In this document: positions 1 to 8,322 of the stretch, one piece after another
Layout of the letters: every line of letters begins with the position of its first letter
Position numbering within the stretch: position 1 is the first letter of the stretch
Source of the DNA: Glycomyces buryatensis
Lineage (GTDB): Bacteria; Actinomycetota; Actinomycetes; Mycobacteriales; Micromonosporaceae
DNA: 58,363 nucleotides
NCBI RefSeq assembly: GCF_004912275.1
Contig: NZ_STGY01000054.1
Coordinates: 59,686 to 118,048 of the forward strand
Reading direction: 5' to 3'
The notes under the pieces: model-generated
Database searches by the model: none
Told to the model about the DNA's origin: nothing
The model's input: the letters and a program-made list of their open reading frames with translations, nothing else
Made by a program: the position numbers and the translations under genes

Positions 1-1005
1 CTTGCGGCGCAGGGCGGTGTTGGGGAGGCGTTCGGACCGTCCGAGTTCGACCACTTCACCGGTCGCGTAGTCGTAGACCATGGGGATGATGGCGGCTTCG
101 CAGGCGAGGAGGCGGGCCCGGGCGAGGGAGATCGGCCGGCCTTCGAGGGTGGGGACCCGGCCGGTGTCGTTGCCTTGCAGGGTTTCCAGGTCGCACAGGA
201 GCGAGAGGGTCGCGGTGTGCCCGTGCCGGGTGGGTGCGTCGGTGCTGGCCCCGTATGCGGCGAGCATCTGGTGGAGGGCTTCGGCGTTCCGGTTCGCGGC
301 GGCGGGCAGGTCGCCGTCGGCATCCGCTTCGTCCTGGCGGGGCGGGGGGACGGCGGTGGCGAGCAGCTTCGCGAACAGCGCACCGGTGTCGGCACTGAGC
401 TGTCCGCCCAGGCCCCACATGCCGTTGTCCTGCTCCCACACTTCCAGGTATTGCAGGGACTGCTCACCGAGGCCTTCGAACAGTTCGGCCGAGTCGGCCA
501 ACGACGCCTCGATCTCGGCCAGGTGCGCCTTCAGCTCGGTGAAGGGCGCATGCGCGCAGTACTGGGCCACCAGGGCCTCGGGGGTCGTGCAGGACACCGA
601 AGCGTCCCAAGGGGAAGGGACGGCCTCGCGGTAGGGAGTGCGGGCATAGAGGCGCATCGCGGGGGTCTTGTCGAGCTGCCGGACCGCGTAGGCGACCGGG
701 TCGATCCTGGCAGCCTGGGTGGTGGCCGCCTCTGCGAGCAGGGCGAACTTCCTGGCGCGGCGGGCGATCGCGGCCAGGTCCGAGGCGATCTGGCGGTGGA
801 AGTCGAACGTCGAGACCAGCCACTCCCGCACCGCGGAGAACCCGTCGAAGTCGCGGTGGATGTTCGCGGCCTTCGCATCGATCACATGCGCCAGCACCGA
901 GGCATGAGCGGCATTGATCAATGCCGCCGATTCATCGAGTGCGGAGTGGATGGTCGCCGACTTCGCTCGGCGGTCAGGGCCGGTGCTGGTGGGGTTCGGG
1001 GCCAT
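1..1005 (-). CDS. DUF222 / 13E12-repeat HNH endonuclease family protein (3' end outside window)
   Basis: The frame opens with ATG at 1005 and stays open to the window edge (335 codons seen, no stop). The start has an excellent Shine-Dalgarno (GAGGAGGTGA, 5 nt spacing). Residues about 20-300 look like the helical DUF222 domain found in actinobacterial 13E12-repeat proteins, for example AKAANIHRDFDGFSAVREWL and the region around LSADTGALFAKLL. In this family a C-terminal HNH nuclease domain normally follows, but it lies outside the window. These genes are often multicopy and mobile-like, and their role is unproven. The complementary-strand ORFs here are Arg-rich shadows. Confidence 0.85.
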   Translation of the reverse strand, partial: MAPNPTSTGPDRRAKSATIHSALDESAALINAAHASVLAHVIDAKAANIHRDFDGFSAVREWLVSTFDFHRQIASDLAAIARRARKFALLAEAATTQAARIDPVAYAVRQLDKTPAMRLYARTPYREAVPSPWDASVSCTTPEALVAQYCAHAPFTELKAHLAEIEASLADSAELFEGLGEQSLQYLEVWEQDNGMWGLGGQLSADTGALFAKLLATAVPPPRQDEADADGDLPAAANRNAEALHQMLAAYGASTDAPTRHGHTATLSLLCDLETLQGNDTGRVPTLEGRPISLARARLLACEAAIIPMVYDYATGEVVELGRSERLPNTALRRK

Positions 1006-1495
1006 CGGTGTCACCTCCTCGACTGGTCTGGGTATCAAACAGGGTTCCTATCTTGGTGTTCCTGTTCTATGCCTCAATGGTGACACATGACTGGTCCACT
1101 GACATCACTCGAACGGGTGAATGAATGGGTGTTTTCCCAGCTCAAGTGCCTCGTACCCTGCGGTCGGGCGTGTCGCGGGGCCCGCCCTTCCCGCTCCACC
1201 GTCGCTGCCCGCTTGAAGCTCAAGTGGCACGGGAAAGGATGCCGGGAACGCCCTCGGGAAAGACCCCACTCCTCCATCGCTGATGCTCGAAGCTCAAGCC
1301 GCACGGCGCGTGGCGCTGCCGGTCTACGTTTGGGGCGGTACCGATCCCGCGGCGGCATCTACGACTACTGGGGCTGCCCCATCGACATGCTCGACCAGGC
1401 CATCGCGGTCGTCAAGACGCTGCGAGCAGGCTGACCGCAACCGGATGGCGCTCCATCCAGGATCGGCGCCGGTGCCGCGCCGTCGTCCGGCCGCG
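1006..1495. other. 490-bp stretch without a convincing gene
   Basis: No complete gene is supported. The only protein-like piece is the plus-strand tail at about 1342-1434, with high third-position GC and the end IYDYWGCPIDMLDQAIAVVK before a TGA. It may be the 3' remnant of a lost gene. GCTCAAG occurs three times (about 1141, 1217 and 1291), roughly 75 bp apart. Confidence 0.4.
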
Positions 1496-1696
1496 CTACC
1501 AGTGCGGCGGTCGGTCTTCGAGGAGTTCCAGGTCGCGCGGAGAAAGGGCGCGGCCCTTCGCGCGCGGCGTGCGCGCGGGCGGGGCTTCGCCCCAACCCGA
1601 GTCGGACTCGTCGGAGGTCTGGTCCGGGAGCACCGAGAAGTCGTCTTCGGCCAGCTCTACGGAGCGGTCATCATCGGAGACTGCCATGCGCTCCAT
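1496..1696 (-). CDS. small acidic hypothetical protein with C-terminal DRPPHW
   Basis: A 66-residue acidic protein with a DSGWGE motif in the middle and DRPPHW at the very C-terminus. I recall small actinobacterial hypotheticals with the same architecture (acidic N-terminus, GWGE, terminal RPPHW), so I consider it real although no function is known. It starts 7 nt after the HMA-domain gene ends on the same strand and may be cotranscribed with it. ATG at 1696 or 1687 could be the start; neither has a well-spaced ribosome binding site. Confidence 0.55.
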   Translation of the reverse strand: MERMAVSDDDRSVELAEDDFSVLPDQTSDESDSGWGEAPPARTPRAKGRALSPRDLELLEDRPPHW

Positions 1697-1702
1697 ATTA
1701 CT

Positions 1703-2023
1703 TCAGCCACGCCGCCACCTGACGGCTTGAAAGTTCGAAGGGCGCGAGGCGTCCGGACACTCAGGGGACGCCCCGCGCGGTTCTCGGGGGTCATTACTAC
1801 GGACCCGGCCTAATTCCGCGACGCCGACCAACTCGTAGCCGGCCTCGTCCACGGCCTCGCCGACCTTCTCGGTCGCGAGCTCGTCGGCGCTGGTCACGGT
1901 GACCTTGCCGGTCTCCAGTGCCACGTCGACCTTCTCGACGCCGGGCAGGGCCGACACTTCCTCGGTCACCGAACTGGCGCAGTGTCCGCAGGTCATGCCC
2001 TTGACAACGTAGGTGGTCTGCAT
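1703..2023 (-). CDS. copZ: CopZ-like heavy-metal-associated (HMA) domain protein
   Basis: Residues 1-68 form a complete HMA ferredoxin-like domain with the copper-binding GMTCGHC motif (Cys12, Cys15), typical of cytosolic Cu(I) chaperones that hand copper to P-type ATPases or CsoR. The ATG at 2023 has AAGGAG upstream. It lies 28 nt downstream of csoR, which implies one operon under copper control. CopZ proteins normally end near residue 68-70. This one continues for about 36 residues rich in Arg, Pro and Ser with no known domain, suggesting loss of the original stop. No copA-type ATPase follows, unlike many csoR-copZ-copA operons. Confidence 0.85.
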   Translation of the reverse strand: MQTTYVVKGMTCGHCASSVTEEVSALPGVEKVDVALETGKVTVTSADELATEKVGEAVDEAGYELVGVAELGRVRSNDPREPRGASPECPDASRPSNFQAVRWRRG

Positions 2024-2051
2024 GGTTCGCTCCTTAGTGGGAAATGATCCG

Positions 2052-2381
2052 TCAGGTCCTGAGCAGTCTCGCGACCGCGTCAGTGGCCTCCTTGACCTTC
2101 GCTTCGGCCTCGGCAGGGTCGCCCTTGGCCGACGCCTCGGCGACGCAGTGCGCGATGTGACCTTCCAGGAGGTTGACCGCCACGGCCTGCAGACCCTTGG
2201 TGGAAGCCGAGATCTGCGTCAGGATGTCAATGCAGTACTCGTCGTCCTCGACCATCCTCTGCAACCCTCGGATCTGGCCCTCGATGCGCTTGAGCCGACG
2301 CTGGAGCGCCGCCTTGTCGCCGTGGTACCAGTAGGTCTTGGGGTCGTGCTCGGCCCCGCAGCCATTGTCGTCGCTTGCCAT
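2052..2381 (-). CDS. csoR: CsoR-family copper-sensing transcriptional repressor
   Basis: A 109-residue all-helical repressor that binds Cu(I) and releases DNA to derepress copper-handling genes. From ATG 2381 the metal ligands are Cys50, His75 and Cys79, the 25/4 spacing of the classical CsoR C-H-C site; the KRIEGQIRGLQRMV helix precedes Cys50. I chose ATG 2381 because GGAGG lies 8 nt upstream; an in-frame TTG at 2396 is less likely since the Shine-Dalgarno would fall inside it. The operator at 2406-2424 is immediately upstream, indicating autoregulation, and copZ follows. Confidence 0.93.
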   Translation of the reverse strand: MASDDNGCGAEHDPKTYWYHGDKAALQRRLKRIEGQIRGLQRMVEDDEYCIDILTQISASTKGLQAVAVNLLEGHIAHCVAEASAKGDPAEAEAKVKEATDAVARLLRT

Positions 2382-2405
2382 GTCGATTACCTCCAAGGAG
2401 AATTC

Positions 2406-2424
2406 TATACCCCTCAGGGGTATA
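2406..2424. promoter_or_regulatory. CsoR operator
   Basis: Inverted repeat TATACCCC-TCA-GGGGTATA, perfect in both 8-bp arms. This matches the AT-flanked C-tract/G-tract palindromes bound by CsoR repressors. It sits 25 nt upstream of the csoR ATG, so binding would block transcription of csoR-copZ. Confidence 0.85.
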
Positions 2425-2589
2425 TTGGCAACTGCTCGTCATTCCCGGCGAGCGCGCCGTAGTATTCCGTGCCATTGTGCGAGAAATTCTCCACCCGCCC
2501 TTGTCACCATGCCCGAAGACCTCTAACGTGAAGCCGTCGCGTCGGAAACTCGGTTGCACCCCGCAACCACCGCGTGACACCGCCGAGTC

Positions 2590-2738
2590 GACTGCGCCCC
2601 AAGCAATGTCGAACCGGGGAACCAGGGTTGAGGCGCGAGCGCCTCCAACTGGGGTGAATCGCGCCTTCGGGCGAGTAGGGCGATCCTTCTTCCCGCCCGA
2701 ACCCGACAGCTAACCCGGTAGGCGGCACGAGGAAGGAG
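2590..2738 (+). ncRNA. ydaO/yuaA-type cyclic di-AMP riboswitch
   Basis: The leader carries hallmark segments of the actinobacterial c-di-AMP riboswitch in the right order: GAACCGGGGAACCAGG (about 2611), GGGGTGAATC (2651), AGGGCGA (2677) and CCCGAACCCGACAGCTAACC (about 2697), followed by GGTAGGCGG and then GGAAGGAG, which also serves as the ribosome binding site. It lies directly upstream of an NlpC/P60 cell-wall hydrolase, the standard target of this riboswitch in actinobacteria, so hydrolase expression should respond to c-di-AMP (osmotic and cell-wall state). The boundaries are estimates. Confidence 0.88.
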
Positions 2739-2748
2739 CGCATCCCTG

Positions 2749-3699
2749 GTGCGTACCCGGCGAATCGCAGCCGCAATGGCGGCCGCCGTCCTGCTCCCCG
2801 CCACGGCGGGCCTGCTCACGGCGTCGCAAGCGTCCGCGCAGTCCAGCGACGAGATCCAAGAGGACCTCGACGAGCGCAACGCTGACCTGGAAAAGGTCAT
2901 CGAGGACTACAACGCGAAGAAGGAAGAGCTCGAGGACGCCAACGAGCTCATCGCGGACATCGAGAAGGAACTCCCCGATCTCGAAGAGGCCGTGGCGGAA
3001 CGTACCGACGCGATGGCCGAACTGGCCGCCGCCGCGTACACCGGCGGCGAGTTCGCGATGATGAACTCGATCCTCGCGGGCGACCCCGAGGACTTCACCG
3101 ACCGCCTCACGCTCCTGCAGAACCTCAACGAGACCGAGAGCGCGCAGATCGCGGAGTACAGCGCCCAGGTCGAGGCTCTTGAGACCCGCAAGGCCGAGCT
3201 GGAGACCCTCCAGTCCGACGCCGACGAGATCCTCCAGGAGATCGACGCGAAGCAGTCCGAGATCGAGGCCGAGATCGACGACCTCGAGGCGGACTACGAG
3301 GACGCCTACGCCGATGAGCATCCCGAACCGGAACCCTCCAGCGGCGGCTCCGACTACTCCGGCGACTCAGCGGTGGTGAGCTTCGCCTACGACCAGCTCG
3401 GCGAGTCCTATGAGTACGGCGCCGACGGCCCCGGCACGTGGGACTGCTCCGGTTTGACCCAGGGCGCCTGGGGGAATGCCGGATACTCGCTCTCGCACAA
3501 CGTCGAGATGCAGTGGAACGAGACCGCGCGCGTCTCGCGCTCGGAGCTCCAGCCCGGAGACATCGTGTTCTACGACGGCTTGGGGCACAACGGCATCTAC
3601 ATCGGCAACGATGAAATCATCCACGCCCCGCGCACCGGTGACGTGGTGAAGATCGCCGCCATCGACATCATGGCCATTGAAGGATACGGCAGGCCGTAA
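2749..3699 (+). CDS. secreted NlpC/P60 peptidoglycan endopeptidase with coiled-coil N-terminus (RipA-like)
   Basis: 316 residues starting at GTG 2749 with GGAG 10 nt upstream. A signal peptide spans about 1-31 (Ala-rich, ending ASAQS). Residues 32-190 are long heptad-rich coiled coils, a Pro/Gly/Ser linker lies at about 191-205, and the NlpC/P60 domain at about 206-316. The catalytic residues are visible: Cys233 in WDCSGL, His280 in GHNGIYIG and His292 in IIHAP. The family cleaves D-Glu-mesoDAP-type stem peptides; the coiled coil probably autoinhibits the enzyme or binds a divisome partner such as FtsX. The c-di-AMP riboswitch immediately upstream indicates ligand-controlled expression. Confidence 0.93.
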   Translation: MRTRRIAAAMAAAVLLPATAGLLTASQASAQSSDEIQEDLDERNADLEKVIEDYNAKKEELEDANELIADIEKELPDLEEAVAERTDAMAELAAAAYTGGEFAMMNSILAGDPEDFTDRLTLLQNLNETESAQIAEYSAQVEALETRKAELETLQSDADEILQEIDAKQSEIEAEIDDLEADYEDAYADEHPEPEPSSGGSDYSGDSAVVSFAYDQLGESYEYGADGPGTWDCSGLTQGAWGNAGYSLSHNVEMQWNETARVSRSELQPGDIVFYDGLGHNGIYIGNDEIIHAPRTGDVVKIAAIDIMAIEGYGRP

Positions 3700-3823
3700 G
3701 GCCCGCAAAGGAAAAGACTCCCCGGCGTCGGCGTACTGCTGACCCTGCTGCTGACCCGCTTGCAAGGCGCCGCCGCCGGGGGCCATCTCATCGTAGAGAC
3801 TCGTCAAGCTGAAGGCGAGTCGG

Positions 3824-3956
3824 CCCAAGGCGAACGGTAGTGAAGTCCGGCTTCCCCGGAAACCGGTTGCCCCAAGGCGAACGGTGATTGACAGCGGATG
3901 CGGGGCGTACCCCGAGCCAACCGGGCGAGGGTCCTGCCAAGCGCCTCGCATCCGCT
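3824..3956. repeat. short direct repeat plus distant inverted repeat
   Basis: CCCAAGGCGAACGGT (15 bp) occurs at 3824-3838 and again at 3871-3885. It is followed by AGCGGATGCG at 3893-3902, which pairs perfectly with CGCATCCGCT at 3947-3956 before TTTAAA. The hairpin could terminate the NlpC/P60 transcript; the role of the direct repeat is unknown. Confidence 0.5.
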
Positions 3957-4036
3957 TTAAACCCCAAAGGGTACGCGTCGCGAATCGGGCCAATTCACCG
4001 AGTCCGAGGCATTTTCATTTGATAACGGTGCCCCGC

Positions 4037-5680
4037 CTATTCGGCGGGGTGCTCGATGAACTTCCAGGTGAAGCGCGCGCGGCGGCCGGTGCCGCCCCGC
4101 TGCCACGGCTTCGGACCCTCGAGCGGCCGGTAGTTGATCCCCAAGGCGTCCAGGCGTTCCAGGTGCCCTTCCAGGCGCTCGGTCACCGGCTCCGCCTCGC
4201 GCACGCCCTGCCCCGACCAGGCCACGTCCGCGAAGACCGCCAGGCGCGGGAACGCCCCGTACTCCACGTCGCGTGCGGTCGGCATGTACTCGGACCACAA
4301 CTGGCACTGCGCCCCCAGGACCCGCTCGGGGTCGACGCCGGCCGGGACCGGGTCCCAGGCCGCGACCTTCGCGATCGTCGTCTGCCCGTGGATCCGCAGC
4401 GGCTCTTCCTCGCCGTCGCCCTCGTAGTGGTCGAAGTAGACGTACGGCTCGGGCGAGACGATCACGTCGTGGCCCGCCGCCACCGCCTGCTTGACGTAGG
4501 CCTCGTTGCGCCACACCTGGACCACGGCCTCCGGTGGCGCTCCCCCGTCAAGGCTGTTCCCGTCCTGGTCCTCTCCTCCGTCGAGGATCTCGTCCCAGCC
4601 GATGACCCGCTTGCCCAGGCTCGTCAGATGCGCGACGCAGGCCTTCGTGAACCAGCCCTGGACGCCGCGATAGCTCGTGATGCCCTCGCGCTCCATGAGG
4701 TCCTTCACCGTCTGCGACGACTCCCACTGCGTCGTCGGGACCTCGTCGCCGCCGATGTGGACGAACGGGGAGTCGAACACCTCGGCCACCACGTCGAACA
4801 CGTCGCGGGCGAACGCCAGCGCCGCCTCGGTCGGCTCCAGGACCTCCTCGAAGACCCCGAATGTCCCTGACACCGGCCGGTTCTGGCCGGCGCCGAGCTC
4901 GGGGTAGGCCGCCAGGATCGCGCGGGCGTGGCCGGGGAAGTTCACTTCCGGGACCACCAGGATGTGGCGGGCGGCGGCGTACGCGACGATCTCGCGCAGG
5001 TCGGCGGCGGAGTAGAAGCCGCCGTGCGGGGTGCCGTCGTAGCCGTCGCCTGCGCGGGCGTGGCCGATGACGGTCTCGGGCCGCCAGGAGGCCACCTCGG
5101 TCAGGGCGGGGCGGGAGGGGACCTCGAAGCGCCAGCCCTGGTCGTCGGTGAGGTGCAGGTGGAGGACGTTGAGCCGGTGGAGGTGGGCCCGGTCGATCAT
5201 GCGCAGGACGAAGTCCTTGGCCTGGAAGTTGCGGACGATGTCGAGCATGACGCCGCGCCAGCGCAGGCGGGGGGCGTCCTCGATGTGGACGCGGGGGATG
5301 ATCGCGGCGGCGCTGGGGGCGTCGCGGAGGGCGTCGGCGGGGAGCAGCTGTCGGAGGGTGGCGATGGCGCGCGAGATGCCGGCGGGGTGGGCGGCGACGA
5401 GTTCGACGCCGTGGACGTCGGCGGTGAGGCGGTAGGCCTCGGAGTCGATGGTCAGGTCCGCGGGCCTCTCGCCCTCCAGCTTCAAGCAAAGTGCTGGGGT
5501 GTCCCAGGCGTCTGCCACGGCGAGTCTCGTTCCGGTGCCGCGCGCGAGCAGGTCGGAGAGCAGCCAGGCGAGGTCTTCCAGGCCGGGGTCGGCGGCGATG
5601 CCGGCCAGGGAGGCGAGGTCGACGTCGCCGCCGGGTGCGGTGATGTGCTGCGGCTGCGGGATCAGCGATAGGCGCTGCAT
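4037..5680 (-). CDS. beta-N-acetylhexosaminidase, glycoside hydrolase family 20
   Basis: A 547-residue enzyme releasing terminal GlcNAc/GalNAc from chitooligosaccharides or peptidoglycan fragments. Residues about 1-130 match the GH20b N-terminal domain. The catalytic barrel starts near WRGVMLDIVRNF (about 141), with HLHLTDDQGWR, VPEVNFPGHA and the catalytic pair Asp312-Glu313 in HIGGDEVP. There is no signal peptide, so it is predicted to be cytoplasmic and to act on imported sugars. It is monocistronic by spacing: a hairpin lies upstream, and an AT-rich stretch (about 5760-5785, containing TATAAAT on the minus strand) is a promoter candidate. No DasR-like operator was recognised. Confidence 0.93.
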   Translation of the reverse strand: MQRLSLIPQPQHITAPGGDVDLASLAGIAADPGLEDLAWLLSDLLARGTGTRLAVADAWDTPALCLKLEGERPADLTIDSEAYRLTADVHGVELVAAHPAGISRAIATLRQLLPADALRDAPSAAAIIPRVHIEDAPRLRWRGVMLDIVRNFQAKDFVLRMIDRAHLHRLNVLHLHLTDDQGWRFEVPSRPALTEVASWRPETVIGHARAGDGYDGTPHGGFYSAADLREIVAYAAARHILVVPEVNFPGHARAILAAYPELGAGQNRPVSGTFGVFEEVLEPTEAALAFARDVFDVVAEVFDSPFVHIGGDEVPTTQWESSQTVKDLMEREGITSYRGVQGWFTKACVAHLTSLGKRVIGWDEILDGGEDQDGNSLDGGAPPEAVVQVWRNEAYVKQAVAAGHDVIVSPEPYVYFDHYEGDGEEEPLRIHGQTTIAKVAAWDPVPAGVDPERVLGAQCQLWSEYMPTARDVEYGAFPRLAVFADVAWSGQGVREAEPVTERLEGHLERLDALGINYRPLEGPKPWQRGGTGRRARFTWKFIEHPAE

Positions 5681-5795
5681 GCGGGGGCTCCTGTTGGGTC
5701 GGCGTGGCGGACCGCGGCCCCGGGAGGAGTGAAGAGCCGCGTGGCGGTTGCCGCCTTCAATTAGTTCAGTTTATTTATAGTATCGGCGTATGCCA

Positions 5796-5830
5796 AGGGC
5801 GGCCAGCCCCCGAAGGGATCTGGCCGCCCT
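5796..5830 (-). terminator. hairpin terminator downstream of the DivIVA-like gene
   Basis: A perfect 11-bp stem (AGGGCGGCCAG / CTGGCCGCCCT) with a 13-nt loop starts 22 nt after the stop of the DivIVA-like gene. No long U-tract follows, as is common in GC-rich actinobacteria. Confidence 0.6.
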
Positions 5831-5851
5831 GGAATCTGCTTGCCCCCGGCG

Positions 5852-7117
5852 CTACCTGATGACCGGCAGTTGCTGCGTGGAGTCGATGTCGGAAGGCTCC
5901 CGCTGCTTATTGATCGGGATCGGCGAGACGGGCGAGTCGAACGACGCAGAAGACACCTTCGGCTCTTCCTCCCCGCCCGAGACCAAGCCCAGCTGGCGGC
6001 GCAGGTCCCCCAGGTTCGAGCCGGCGGAGTCACGCTGGCGTTGCATCGTCTGGACCTCTTCCGCCAAGGGCTGCACGCGTTCCGCGGCCCGCTCCTCGGC
6101 GGCCTTCTTGAGCCGGGCGGCCTCCCGCTCGGAATCGGACTTGACCGTGCCCGCCTGGTCGTGTGCCCGCTGGAGGGCGTCCTTGGCCTGCTGCTCGGCC
6201 TCTTCCTTGCGCTCCAGTGCCCGGTTCTCCGCGCTGCGGGCGCGCTCCTCTGCGAGCGCCAGGCGCTCCTCGGATTCGGACACTATCCGCTGCGCGGTCG
6301 CCATGGCCTGCTGGTGGCGGTCGGCCTCCTCCTTCTGGGCGCGCTCGCGCCGGTCGGCCTCGGTGAGCGTGAGCTCCTGGGTCTTGCGCTTGCGGTGCTC
6401 GATCGCCTCGGTGATGAGCCGCTGGGCCGCGGCCCGCTGCTCGTCGGACTCGCGCGCGGCCATCGACTTGAGCTCGGTGACCTCGCGCTCGGCCGTGGCC
6501 CGCAGGACCGCGATCTCGCGTTCGGCGACCGATCGCTCCTTCTCGGCCACGCTCCGCGACTGGCTTTGGAACGTCTGCGCCTCCCGGCGGGCATCGGTGA
6601 CCGCCAGCTCGTGGTTGCGGCGGGCGTTCTCGCGCAGCTCGGTGGTCTCGTTGATCGCCCGGGCCCGGATCTCGGACACGTCCTGCTCGGTGGTGGCGGT
6701 GGTCTCGGCGGCCTCGGAGTGGGCCTCGCGCATCATCGCGTCGGCCTCGGCGTGGGCCTCGGTCATGATGGAGGCCGCCATCCGCTTGGCCTCCTCGCGC
6801 TGGACGCCGGCGTCCTGCTCGGCGGCGCGCAGGATCTTCTCGACGCGGGCGCCGAGTCCGGCCAGGGTCGGCTGCTCGGCCTCGGCGATCTGGGCGGCCC
6901 GATCGGTCACGCGGCGTTCGAGTGCGGCGATGCGCTCCTCGGCGCGGCGCAGCTGGGACTCCGTTTGGTCCAATATGGTTTTGGCATCGTTGAACTGCTG
7001 TTCGCTCGACTTGATGTTCCGGTACAGCCGGCCGGCGAACTCGTCCACCTGCTGGCGGTCGTACCCGCGCATGCTGACGGCGAATTCGGGCTCGGTTTCC
7101 TCGAAGAATTTCGACAT
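5852..7117 (-). CDS. DivIVA-domain coiled-coil filament protein (Scy/FilP-like)
   Basis: 421 residues. The N-terminus carries a DivIVA signature (FAVSMRGYDRQQVDEFAGRL, about 12-31), the segment that binds curved membrane or polar DivIVA. Residues about 40-390 are almost uninterrupted Ala/Glu/Arg-rich coiled coil. The C-terminal 35 residues are disordered and end in TQQLPVIR. This architecture fits cytoskeletal polarity proteins of apically growing actinobacteria, such as the Scy, FilP and Wag31 relatives, which organise tip growth or septation. It is transcribed alone, between the CNNM-operon terminator and the GH20 gene. Which family member it equals cannot be decided here. Confidence 0.82.
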   Translation of the reverse strand: MSKFFEETEPEFAVSMRGYDRQQVDEFAGRLYRNIKSSEQQFNDAKTILDQTESQLRRAEERIAALERRVTDRAAQIAEAEQPTLAGLGARVEKILRAAEQDAGVQREEAKRMAASIMTEAHAEADAMMREAHSEAAETTATTEQDVSEIRARAINETTELRENARRNHELAVTDARREAQTFQSQSRSVAEKERSVAEREIAVLRATAEREVTELKSMAARESDEQRAAAQRLITEAIEHRKRKTQELTLTEADRRERAQKEEADRHQQAMATAQRIVSESEERLALAEERARSAENRALERKEEAEQQAKDALQRAHDQAGTVKSDSEREAARLKKAAEERAAERVQPLAEEVQTMQRQRDSAGSNLGDLRRQLGLVSGGEEEPKVSSASFDSPVSPIPINKQREPSDIDSTQQLPVIR

Positions 7118-7181
7118 GGTCTTCCAGAGTTGACGTAATCACACGAATCGGTTGATGAATCATGGTCACGCCGGAAGACCG

Positions 7182-7229
7182 CGAAATCGGCGATGAACAC
7201 ACCTTGGGGGCGTGTCATCGCCGATTTCG
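7182..7229 (-). terminator. strong hairpin after the CNNM gene pair
   Basis: A perfect 14-bp stem, CGAAATCGGCGATG (7182-7195) with CATCGCCGATTTCG (7216-7229), can extend through ACAC/GTGT. It lies about 75 nt past the stop of the second CNNM gene and fits the end of the long dnaK-to-CNNM transcription unit. Confidence 0.65.
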
Positions 7230-7302
7230 TCTAGATGCCGCCGGGAACGGAGCCCCTCTCGCATTCGAGCCGGTCGTTGCGGTTATCGCGGAACGATGCT
7301 CG

Positions 7303-8322
7303 TTACACGGTCTTGTCGGTCTCGTCGTAGAAGTCGCCCATGATCTCCTCCAGGAGGTCCTCCATCGCGACCAGTCCGGTCACGTCGGGCCCGGGGCCGG
7401 TGACGATCGCGAGCTGGGACCGCTGGCGCCGCATGAGGGCGACGGCGGCGGACACGGTGGTGGCGGCGTCGACCAACAGCGGGGCCGCGGCCAGGCCCGC
7501 GATCGGCTCGGCCGGTTCGGCCTGCACGGCCTCGCGGACGTGCACCAGGCCGACCGGGCGGTCACCCGAGTCGACCACGACGAGCCGGGAGCGGCCGCTC
7601 GCGCGGGAGCGGGCCTCGACGCCCGCGGCGGTCGCGTCGGAGGAGATGGTGACGACCTCCCCCCACGGAATGGCGACCTCGCCGACGCTGCGGCGCTGCA
7701 CTTCGATTGCGTGCGTGAGCATCTGGTGCTCGCCCTCGCCGAGCATCCCGGCCTCGGCCGAGGACCGCAGCAGGTAGCGCAGCTCCTCCGGCGAGTGGGC
7801 CTGGGCCTTCTCGTCGGCGGGTTCGACCTTGAACATCCGCAGGATCACGTTGGCGCCGTGGTTGAGCCCCAGCAGCAGCGGCTTGGTGATGACGACCCAG
7901 CCCGTGAAGGGCCAGATGAGCGCCATCGCCGAGGACTCGGGGTGGCTGATGGCCCACGACTTGGGCATCATCTCACCCACGACCATGTGGAGGAACACGA
8001 CGATGACCAGCGCGACCGTGAACGCGATCGGGTGGGCGGCGGCCTCGAGTCCGATGGCGTGCAACGGGACCTCGAAGAAGTGCGCCAGGGCCGGTTCGGC
8101 GAGCGCGCCGAGTCCGACGGTGCAGACGGTGATGCCGAGCTGGGCGCCCGCCAGCATGATCGACAGGCGCTTGGTGGCGCGCAGGGCCGCGTTCGCGGCC
8201 CCCGATCCGTCCTGTTCGAGCCGGTGCTGCCGGGAGGCGACGAGCGCGAACTCGGCGGCGACGAAGAAGGCGTTGGCGAGCAAGAGCACCAACGAGATCA
8301 GCAATGCGGGTCCGGTGCTCAC
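7303..8322 (-). CDS. CNNM transmembrane / CBS-pair protein (HlyC/CorC family)
   Basis: A 339-residue membrane protein. Residues 1-160 are a CNNM (DUF21) domain with about three to four membrane segments and typical motifs (NAFFVAAEFALV near the start, AGAQLGITVCTVGLG, GEMMPKSWAI). Residues about 190-330 form a CBS pair. CNNM/CorC relatives mediate or regulate Mg2+/Co2+ transport. The C-terminal CorC_HlyC domain present in its neighbour is absent here. It overlaps the upstream paralogue by 4 bp, so the two are translationally coupled and may form a heteromer. Confidence 0.9.
   Translation of the reverse strand: MSTGPALLISLVLLLANAFFVAAEFALVASRQHRLEQDGSGAANAALRATKRLSIMLAGAQLGITVCTVGLGALAEPALAHFFEVPLHAIGLEAAAHPIAFTVALVIVVFLHMVVGEMMPKSWAISHPESSAMALIWPFTGWVVITKPLLLGLNHGANVILRMFKVEPADEKAQAHSPEELRYLLRSSAEAGMLGEGEHQMLTHAIEVQRRSVGEVAIPWGEVVTISSDATAAGVEARSRASGRSRLVVVDSGDRPVGLVHVREAVQAEPAEPIAGLAAAPLLVDAATTVSAAVALMRRQRSQLAIVTGPGPDVTGLVAMEDLLEEIMGDFYDETDKTV

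Noticed and set aside
175..1083. Plus-strand 302-codon ORF over the DUF222 gene
   Set aside because: Gly/Val/Arg-rich shadow; the minus strand gives a coherent DUF222 protein with a strong ribosome binding site.
1342..1434. C-terminal-looking peptide IYDYWGCPIDMLDQAI...
   Set aside because: Only about 30 codons look coding and no family could be named; mentioned in the gap entry, not called as a gene.
5840..7138. Long plus-strand ORFs opposite the DivIVA-like gene
   Set aside because: Low-complexity Leu/Gly/Arg or Ser/Arg translations caused by GC bias; no start signals.
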